Part shown: positions 58,701 through 64,000 of the stretch, piece by piece | Layout: each line of letters begins with the position of its first letter | Position numbering within the stretch: the first letter of the stretch is position 1 | Program-made: the position numbers and the translations under genes | Notes under the pieces: model-generated | Told to the model about the DNA's origin: nothing | The model's input: the letters and a program-made list of their open reading frames with translations, nothing else | The model's database searches: none | Assembly: GCA_017469935.1 (NCBI GenBank) | Contig: JAFUFL010000008.1 | Location: 19,746-83,745 of the forward strand | Direction of reading: 5' to 3' | DNA: 64,000 nucleotides | Source of the DNA: Lachnospiraceae bacterium | GTDB taxonomy: Bacteria; Bacillota; Clostridia; Lachnospirales; Lachnospiraceae

Positions 58701-58882
58701 ACGCCATGAAGAAGCAGAATTACGCGCTGGCCAACTCCAACGCCATGGACGGCCTCGTACCCGGCGCGCATCTTGAGACCGTGAAGACCTGGTACGACAA
58801 GCTGATCATGGGCCTTGAGATCGCCTTCGGCCTGATCACGCTTCTGTGCGCAGTGATGTATTTTCGCAGCAAAAAAGCATGA
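55796..58882 (+). CDS. Circularly permuted GH3 beta-glucosidase with terminal membrane anchors
   Basis: 1028 residues after GGGAGGGAGG. Domain order is reversed from usual GH3: the C-terminal-type domain comes first (SQEGSVLLKNNNAALPLS about 85-104; PFGYGLSYTTF about 410; a fibronectin III-like domain about 425-550), followed by the (beta/alpha)8-type domain (about 680-985) with SVKHFCFNDTEMNR and the nucleophile Asp in FRGLISEDFIMD. Hydrophobic segments at residues 10-31 and about 1003-1022 suggest it is tethered at both ends with the catalytic part outside the cell. Permuted GH3 enzymes are known from Butyrivibrio and Ruminococcus. Followed 15 bases later by a small membrane protein. Confidence 0.9.
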   Translation: MGNNKSKVWRGLTATGAMLLAASVTASTIVTAHRTDIDKMIGTQSTQIVNETNASPEELYTYSSDYSSTTELVQAMQDIGTRMSQEGSVLLKNNNAALPLSAEELGKVSLLGFQSYFPNKGAILGPTAAENHGTEADTVDLVGALEARGFTLNATLKDMYNSDALKSIFKSEVATWTGTAEYLNLTAPSVGGVYKDKEPSVAELDSANAGWRDSLNASNVMIITIGRAGSENADYTPGEAGVDPADGLNQTDPLGLSDDERNLIAAAVEAKAANGGKVIILLNNGNPMEIQEIADNDGVDAILQVGTPGSYGFYGVADILSGAANPSGHLTDTYAVKNSLSPAAQNYGDLQWTNANPAISMNDAIVEAESIYTGYRYYETRYADFVLDQGAADSEVGSTGGAWMYQNEVTYPFGYGLSYTTFDQKINDVKVDLAAKTATATVTVTNTGNVAGKDAVQLYVSAPYTQYDIEHGVEKSAIQLLDFGKTQILEPGKSETVTITADLQYLASWDSTADNAAGTKGNYILDAGDYYFTVGNGAHEAVNNVLAAQGRTVDNGMTAAGDAGNVQVWNLAALDNKTFATTKSGVNVENQLADMDINYWMPGTAVYLTRSDWANTFPKTYRDLTATDEMVAIMDNDVYEYQTDGGEVTWNADNGLTLADLKGVSDFDDPRWDQLIDQMDLSEALIRTAFGGTSTKTIPSISSPEAIQNDGPTGYANYPLGQYANKNKDSGDPCAIDANDPNAGFMGNTMANNIVVAQTFNKDLALEWGQTVGNYSLWSNCAILWGISANLHRLPYCARNLEYYSEDPVLSSFMGAEVCKGELQYGVIASVKHFCFNDTEMNRTGVAPFMTEQKAREGDIRAQQSIIEDAKCLGVMTAYNRVGCYTDNAHTGLIKNILHGEFGFRGLISEDFIMDPVYASLKEAVMNGITMSCNTGDNSLEAVAAYYPNLNWNVETVGKDSELQKALKYAMKKQNYALANSNAMDGLVPGAHLETVKTWYDKLIMGLEIAFGLITLLCAVMYFRSKKA

Positions 58883-58897
58883 AGGAGGTAAAGTGAG

Positions 58898-59317
58898 ATG
58901 AAAAGAGCATTATTCGGATCGATCATGACCGTCATCACCATCGTGGCGGCTGTCGTAGGACTGATTAACTACATCACGAACTCCAATACCACTTACTTTG
59001 CCGGCCTTGGCAAAGATCCCGTTGTGATTGGCTGCGCGGTACTGGCCATCGCAGCACTGGCTCTGTGGCTTGTGCTGGGGAATCCGAAGGCAGCCTGGAC
59101 GGACATCCTGCCCGTCGCGGCGCCCGCCCTTCTGATCGTAGCTGCGCTGACCCTGGTTAACAGCAGGATCAACGGCGTGGCGGCGATCATGACCTTCGAG
59201 AACAACGCGCAGAACATGGCGGATCTGCAGAGCGCGATCGTTGCCATCGCGGCACTTGTCGTAGCGGCAGTGCTGGCGGCGCTTAACGCATTCTTCGATG
59301 TGAAGAAAGAGGCCTGA
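58898..59317 (+). CDS. 139-residue four-pass membrane protein
   Basis: Starts MKRALFGSIMTVITIVAA after AAGGAGG. Four hydrophobic segments (about 7-27, 42-61, 68-87, 108-131) and few charged residues. Co-transcribed with the GH3 gene, 15 bases apart. Family not recognised; it might hold the membrane-tethered glucosidase or form part of a transporter. Confidence 0.7.
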   Translation: MKRALFGSIMTVITIVAAVVGLINYITNSNTTYFAGLGKDPVVIGCAVLAIAALALWLVLGNPKAAWTDILPVAAPALLIVAALTLVNSRINGVAAIMTFENNAQNMADLQSAIVAIAALVVAAVLAALNAFFDVKKEA

Positions 59318-59346
59318 TGCCGGAATGTATTGGATTTTCCAACCGA

Positions 59347-59486
59347 GAAGCTGCCCTTCGGGCAGCCCGCACGCGGCGCAGCGGCTCGCGCTGCGAGCCT
59401 TGAATGAGGCACACGCTTGCGGAAAGGCAGAAGCTGCCCTTCGGGCAGCCCGCACGCAGCGCAGCGGCTTGCGCTGCGAGCCTTGA
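59347..59486. repeat. Tandem repeat units B
   Basis: Two units. The first (59347-59404) lacks the left end; the second (59405-59486) is nearly full length. Each contains CTGCCCTTCGGGCAG, CCGCACGC pairing with a left GCGTGCGG, and GGCTCGCGCTGCGAGCC. They can fold into strong hairpins. They follow the GH3 operon, for which they may be the transcript end. Confidence 0.85.
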
Positions 59487-59503
59487 ATAGTAAGGAACAG
59501 TCC

Positions 59504-59711
59504 TTTTTGGCATAAACTCAATATTTTGCAGTTTCATCTCCCAATTGTTTACCTGATGGCAGCACCGCAGGCAGCAATTGGGAGATATTTTTTCCATAAA
59601 GCAACATTATGCCTGAATCTATGGAAAAAACCTTCTCATTTTATTCGAAATAGGCATTTTCTCGGAGGTCTTTGGGAGATGATTATTCAAATAAGGGTGT
59701 TTGTGCCTAAA
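59504..59711 (+). repeat. 210-bp element C, copy 2
   Basis: Same layout as 50220-50429: TTTTTGGCATAA at the left end and TTTGTGCCTAAA at the right, with CAGTTTCATCTCCCAATT, ATTGGGAGATA and CTATGGAAAAAA in between. It lies between B units, as though inserted in or next to the array. Confidence 0.75.
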
Positions 59712-59732
59712 CCCCCATGTCTGCTGTTATGA

Positions 59733-59842
59733 GCAGCGGCTCGCGCTGCGAGCCTTGAGTGATGCACACGCGCGTGGAAAGGAAGATGCTGCCCTTCGGG
59801 CAGCCCGCACACGGCGCAGCGGCTCGCGCTGCGTGCCTTGAA
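59733..59842. repeat. Repeat units B, right part of the array
   Basis: A truncated unit (59733-59758) followed by a full unit (59759-59842) starting GATGCACACGCG. 59843-59964 contains no further feature I recognise except a possible start region for the next gene. Confidence 0.85.
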
Positions 59843-59964
59843 AGCCTCAATCAGCACACCCATGCACCCACGCACCCGGCAGAGATTACTTGAATTTAAC
59901 GCTGTTTTGTACGAAAATACTGTTATGCGGAATTTGTAATGTGAGCAGCGCAGGGTAAAAGGCA

Positions 59965-60666
59965 ATGATCAAGATCGCGATTGTGGAAGACAATGCGGAA
60001 GAGAGACAGCTGATCAAGTCTTTCATTGAGAGATACAGCAAAGAGAAGAACATCAGCTGCAAAGCGGACTTATATACGGACGGAGACGAGATCGTGGAGG
60101 GCGCGCGCGCCGGATACGATCTTATTATCATGGACATTGAACTTCCTCTCTTAAACGGCATGGATGCGGCGGAGCAGATCCGGGCCATGGACCGGGATGT
60201 GGCGATCATTTTCACGACGCACAATCCTAACTACGCGATCCGCGGGTACAAAGTCCAGGCGCTGGACTATCTGCTCAAGCCGGTCACTTACAGCGCCTTT
60301 GAGGATGTGATGGAGCGGGCGCTCAGACAGCGCGTGGAGAGCAGCAAAAAGTATATCAGAGTCAGGATCCGAAGCGGCACGGTGAAGCTGGACACTTCGA
60401 AGATCCGGTACGTGGATGTGCTGGACCATTATATCTGTTATCACACGTCGGAAGCGGACATTAAGACCAAAGCGTCCATGCGGGAAGCGGTGCAGGCGCT
60501 GGAGGGGGAACCATTCTTTCAGTGCAACAAAGCTTTTCTTGTCAACCTGGCCTATGTGGACGGGATGACGGGAAATGATATCATCGTCGGCACGGAGAGA
60601 ATCCCGGTCAGCCGCGCGCGCAAGAAGGCTTTTCTGCAGGCGATGAATGAGTATCTGACGCAGTGA
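59965..60666 (+). CDS. LytTR-family response regulator
   Basis: 233 residues: receiver with acceptor Asp57 in LIIMDIELPLLNG and LytTR domain (IRVRIRSGTVKLDTSKIRYVDV; FQCNKAFLVNLAYV; IPVSRARKK). The start follows AAAAGGC. Close paralogue of 46308-47018. With the next kinase it probably controls the GH3 and GH2 genes on either side. Confidence 0.94.
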   Translation: MIKIAIVEDNAEERQLIKSFIERYSKEKNISCKADLYTDGDEIVEGARAGYDLIIMDIELPLLNGMDAAEQIRAMDRDVAIIFTTHNPNYAIRGYKVQALDYLLKPVTYSAFEDVMERALRQRVESSKKYIRVRIRSGTVKLDTSKIRYVDVLDHYICYHTSEADIKTKASMREAVQALEGEPFFQCNKAFLVNLAYVDGMTGNDIIVGTERIPVSRARKKAFLQAMNEYLTQ

Positions 60667-60718
60667 GAAAAGAACTGTTAAAGAAGAGTGGTCAGAGATA
60701 TGGACTTGGTGATCGAAA

Positions 60719-62047
60719 ATGTTCAATCCTCCGGTTGTTGATCTGTATAATACGCCGGGCGTTTACTATGCGGCTTCCTACTGGCTGTCGAGCATGGTAT
60801 TCGGCTCGGTCCTGTCAAATGGGAGAAGGTCCCCGGGAGTATGGGCAAAGCAGTTCCTTCTCCTGATCGTTCTCTGTCTGTTCATGACATTGACGCATAA
60901 ACTCCCTGTCATATTGTTTATACCTTGTATGCTGGTCGCTTTCGGCCTGATCTGCCTGAATCTCAGAATCTGCTGCAGTCTCACGCCCAAAGAGAACGTT
61001 TACTACGGCGCCCGCGCCTTTATTGTGGGAGAATTTGCGGCGGCGCTGGACTGGCAGCTCTTTTATTACGCGCTGACGACGCTGAAGATGCCGCTCAATA
61101 TGAGGACCAATCTTTTGTTCCTTCTGCCGACATGGATCCTCGTGTTCGGAATATGTTACATGGCGGAGCGATATATACTGAAGACGCAAGGACGGCCGGA
61201 GATCAATTCGATGATCGTCACCGCGATCCTTGCCGTTATTGTGTTTTTCTATACCTTGAGCAATCTCAGCTATCTTTTCCGCGGAACGGCTTTCACGGCT
61301 TCCGGCGTGCAGGAACTCTTTATCATAAGGACGCTCTCAGACCTTGGAGCCGTGGGAATATCGGGAATCTATCACCTCATGGTGTGTCAGCTGAGCGCCC
61401 GGCTTGAGTCGGAGAAGCTCAATCAGGTCCTGGAGATGCAGTACGCCTCCTATAAGGTGTCGGAGGAGAGCATCGCGCTGGTAAACCGAAAATATCACGA
61501 TCTCAAGCACCAGATCAGCGTACTGCGCAGCAGTACGAGTGACTCGGAGCGGGACGAGTATCTGGATCGGATGGAGGACGAGATCCGAAGTTTCGAGACA
61601 CAGACGCACACCGGGAACGAGGTCCTTGACGCGATCCTCGGAACGAAAATGCTGCAGTGCATGGAAGAGGGAATCGACTTCCATGTGATGGCCGACGGAG
61701 GCGCGCTCAGCTTTATGAATAAGATGGATATCAGCGCGCTGTTCGGAAATATTCTGGACAATGCGATCGAAGGTACCCGCAAGGTGGAAAAGCAGGAAGA
61801 TCGCCATATCCGTCTTTATGTGAGCACGCAGAAAGGATTTCTCAAGATTCTGGCACAGAACACTTTCAACGGAAACGTCTCCTTCGAGGAGGGGATTCCG
61901 AAGACCAGTAAGAATTACGAGATCGGATATCACGGCTTCGGAGTGCGCAGCATTCGCGCCACGGCCGAGAAATACGGCGGCAGCGCCATGATGAAAATTG
62001 AAGACGGCTGGTTCCAGGTCCATGTGCTGATCCCGCAGCAGCAGTAG
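60719..62047 (+). CDS. AgrC-like sensor kinase (GHKL ATPase)
   Basis: 442 residues: six hydrophobic N-terminal segments, the phospho-acceptor region NRKYHDLKHQISVLR, and a GHKL ATPase domain (LFGNILDNAIEGT; GFGVRSIRATAEKYGG). Ribosome site is weak. 52 bases after its response regulator. Confidence 0.92.
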   Translation: MFNPPVVDLYNTPGVYYAASYWLSSMVFGSVLSNGRRSPGVWAKQFLLLIVLCLFMTLTHKLPVILFIPCMLVAFGLICLNLRICCSLTPKENVYYGARAFIVGEFAAALDWQLFYYALTTLKMPLNMRTNLLFLLPTWILVFGICYMAERYILKTQGRPEINSMIVTAILAVIVFFYTLSNLSYLFRGTAFTASGVQELFIIRTLSDLGAVGISGIYHLMVCQLSARLESEKLNQVLEMQYASYKVSEESIALVNRKYHDLKHQISVLRSSTSDSERDEYLDRMEDEIRSFETQTHTGNEVLDAILGTKMLQCMEEGIDFHVMADGGALSFMNKMDISALFGNILDNAIEGTRKVEKQEDRHIRLYVSTQKGFLKILAQNTFNGNVSFEEGIPKTSKNYEIGYHGFGVRSIRATAEKYGGSAMMKIEDGWFQVHVLIPQQQ

Positions 62048-62094
62048 TGATCTGCCCCATTCTTTTTGCGAACAAACAAATACCGTTTACGAAC

Positions 62095-62120
62095 GAAAAC
62101 CGGCCGCGGCGGCCGGTTTT
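62095..62120 (+). terminator. Terminator after the second LytTR system
   Basis: AAAACCGGCCG/CGGCCGGTTTT with a short loop and five T. Confidence 0.9.
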
Positions 62121-62228
62121 TGTTATGCTTATAAAAGATGGATATTATTCGGCATTTTCCCGGGCGGGCAAGGCCCGGAACCGGGACTGAATCAGTTACA
62201 TTAACTATGGGGATAAGGGAGGTAAGCT

Positions 62229-64000
62229 TTGAAAAAACTGGATTTTAACAAAGGATGGGAAGTGCGCTGCGTGACTACGGACAGCGGCTTCAAAGCAGTT
62301 TCAATTCCGCACGACGCGATGATCTCGGAGCCGAGGATCGCGGAGAGCCTGGGAGAGGGAAACATCGGTTTCTTCGCCGGATATGATTACGAGTATCGCA
62401 AGACCGTCGATGTCCCGGCAGAAGATCAGGGGAAGTCCCAGATCCTCGAGTTCGAGGGCGTCTATCACAACGCGGAAGTCTATATTAACGGCGAAAAAGC
62501 AGGGGAGAGACCTTACGGCTATTCCAACTTCTATGTAGACGCCTCCGCATTTTTCAAATACGGTGAGAAGAACGAAATTCTGGTCAAGGCGAGCAATTCC
62601 GACCAGCCCAACAGCCGCTGGTATTCCGGCACCGGCATTTACCGGCCGGTATGGCTCTGGGAAGGGAGAGACGCCTATATTCCGGTAAACGGCGTCAGGA
62701 TCCGCACACTGGATCATGAGACCCGCAGGATCAGCGTGACCGTAAAGACATCCGTGCCGGGCAAGGTACGGGTCCAGATCCTGAAGGGAGAGAAGGCGAA
62801 TCTTCAGGGCGGCTCCGATCAGGAACGCCTCATCAGCACCTATGAAAAAGAGAGCGAACAGTCCGGCTCCGGCGCCGGTGTCGAGTTCCACTTCAAAGTA
62901 AAAGACGGTGAGCTCTGGAGCCCCGAGACTCCCAACCTCTACACCTGCCGCGTCACATTCGGCGAAGATGTGGTGGAGGAGACTTTCGGCATTCGGACCC
63001 TGAAATGGAAGGCCGGAAAGGGCATGCTCATCAACGGCGAGCGCGTCATCCTGCGCGGCGCCTGCATTCACCACGACAACGGCATTCTGGGCGCCTGCGC
63101 CTATCCCGAGGCGGAAGAGCGCCGCGTCCGGATCCTCATGGAGAACGGCTACAACGCGATCCGCTCAGCCCACAACCCGGTCTCCAAGACCATGCTGGAG
63201 TCCTGCGACCGCCTGGGAATGCTGATGATGGATGAGTTCGTGGACTGCTGGTACATTCACAAGACCAAACACGATTACGCGGATCTGTATGACAAGTGGT
63301 GGCAGGCGGACCTGCGCGAGATGGTGGACAAGGATTACAACCACCCTTGCGTGATCATGTACTCCACCGGCAACGAAGTGGCGGAGACTTCCGAGAAGAG
63401 GGGAATCGCGCTCACGGGCGAAATGACAAAGTACCTGCACAGCCTGGACGCGACCAGGCCCGTGACCTGCGGCGTCAATATTTTCTTCAATTTCCTCTAT
63501 TCCATGGGCTTTGGCGTCTACAGCGACGACAAGGCGGACAAGGCTGTCAATGAAGCCAAAAAAGTGCAGGCGGACGGCAAGAAGAAAAAGCCCGTCGTCA
63601 GTGAGTTCTATAATACGCTGGCGTGCCTTATGGGCGACCGCTTCATGAAGTTCGGCGCCACGCTCCCGCCCAGCGACTGGAAGACCAAAGACGCCTTTGC
63701 CAACATGGACATAGCCGGCTACAACTACGGAATCTGGCGCTACAAACATGACGTCAAAAAATACCCCAGACGCCTGATCCTCGGATCAGAGACCTTCTGC
63801 AAGGACGCCTGGCTCTTCTGGGAGATCGCCCGCGACAACCCCAATGTCATCGGTGACTTTGTCTGGGCCGGCATCGACTATATCGGCGAGACCGGCATTG
63901 GAGCCACGGAGTTCAAGGACTACCTGCTCACTGAGGACGAGAGCCACATGACCGGCGGCAACGGAAGGATCGACCTTCTGGGCAAGCCCCGCGCGGAGGC
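62229..64000 (+). CDS. GH2 beta-galactosidase-type enzyme, cut by window edge
   Basis: Open from a TTG start at 62229 (GGGAGG lies 6 bases upstream and there is no ATG nearby) to the right edge: 590 codons. Sugar-binding domain with YRKTVDVP and SRWYSGTGIYRPVWL, immunoglobulin-like domain, then the TIM barrel with GACIHHDNGILG and YNAIRSAHNPVS. The acid/base Glu is in MYSTGNEVAE and the nucleophile Glu in LILGSETF. No signal peptide, so it acts in the cytoplasm on imported oligosaccharides. The C-terminus is outside the window, so the exact specificity is open. Confidence 0.92.
   Translation, partial: MKKLDFNKGWEVRCVTTDSGFKAVSIPHDAMISEPRIAESLGEGNIGFFAGYDYEYRKTVDVPAEDQGKSQILEFEGVYHNAEVYINGEKAGERPYGYSNFYVDASAFFKYGEKNEILVKASNSDQPNSRWYSGTGIYRPVWLWEGRDAYIPVNGVRIRTLDHETRRISVTVKTSVPGKVRVQILKGEKANLQGGSDQERLISTYEKESEQSGSGAGVEFHFKVKDGELWSPETPNLYTCRVTFGEDVVEETFGIRTLKWKAGKGMLINGERVILRGACIHHDNGILGACAYPEAEERRVRILMENGYNAIRSAHNPVSKTMLESCDRLGMLMMDEFVDCWYIHKTKHDYADLYDKWWQADLREMVDKDYNHPCVIMYSTGNEVAETSEKRGIALTGEMTKYLHSLDATRPVTCGVNIFFNFLYSMGFGVYSDDKADKAVNEAKKVQADGKKKKPVVSEFYNTLACLMGDRFMKFGATLPPSDWKTKDAFANMDIAGYNYGIWRYKHDVKKYPRRLILGSETFCKDAWLFWEIARDNPNVIGDFVWAGIDYIGETGIGATEFKDYLLTEDESHMTGGNGRIDLLGKPRAE

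Noticed and set aside
56009-58771. Long open frame (920 codons) opposite the GH3 gene
   Set aside because: The GH3 product has clear family motifs along its full length; the opposite frame has none and is an antisense artefact.
59347-59842. CRISPR array
   Set aside because: Units are long, GC-rich and palindromic, with no regular unique spacers, and no cas genes are present.

Overview
The window looks like the chromosome of a Lachnospiraceae-type member of the Clostridia. Genes have strong AAAGGAGG ribosome binding sites and the GC content is moderately high. The gene set fits this group: a type III glutamine synthetase, an ammonium channel fused to a P-II domain, an ANTAR regulator beside a short glutamine synthetase, citrate lyase, paired AgrC/LytTR-type two-component systems and a permuted family 3 beta-glucosidase. 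I saw no rRNA, tRNA, CRISPR array, transposase or prophage gene.

Region 1 (1-20.6 kb) is glutamine and nitrogen metabolism. It starts with the end of a cell-surface polysaccharide locus (pyruvyltransferase-like gene and a 52-residue membrane peptide). Then come purF, a KaiC-like/ATP-grasp hybrid protein, amt-PII, a YczE-type membrane protein, glnN, gltB, a gltD-type reductase, pyrG, a short GSI-like protein and an ANTAR protein with a degenerate receiver. purF, the hybrid gene, amt and glnN each have a good promoter followed by a strong hairpin close to the transcription start. Three of these leaders share the word GGCAAGG(A/G)(A/T)GTC. amt and glnN also share a GTATAATTGTATACAA palindrome just upstream of the -35 box. 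This suggests one regulon controlled by both initiation and antitermination, with the ANTAR protein as the natural candidate.

Region 2 (20.7-44.4 kb) is di- and tricarboxylate catabolism. It has citDEF, a CitMHS-type transporter and a divergent hybrid kinase/OmpR regulator; an aconitase-like hydratase with a PrpF-like isomerase and an SLC13-type transporter under a LysR regulator, like E. coli ybhDHIJ; a second SLC13-type transporter with a DUF6282-type hydrolase and two LysR genes; a half-size CHR transporter pair; citC and citX; and hflX. Together these could take an unsaturated tricarboxylate such as trans-aconitate to citrate and then to acetate and oxaloacetate, but that is a hypothesis.

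Region 3 (44.7-64 kb) is carbohydrate use and the cell surface. Two paralogous LytTR/GHKL systems sit beside a GH43 enzyme with a GPH sugar symporter, and beside a GH3 and a GH2 enzyme. Between them lies a minus-strand operon that resembles polysaccharide O-acetylation machinery: an MBOAT acyltransferase flanked by two SGNH-like proteins that carry leucine-rich repeats.

The window also holds several dispersed repeats: long, near-perfect palindromes (925, 8271, 17026), an 80-bp GC-rich unit (40036 and 59347-59842), a 210-bp element with inverted ends (50220 and 59504), and a short GAGGT-containing repeat that has entered conserved genes in frame.
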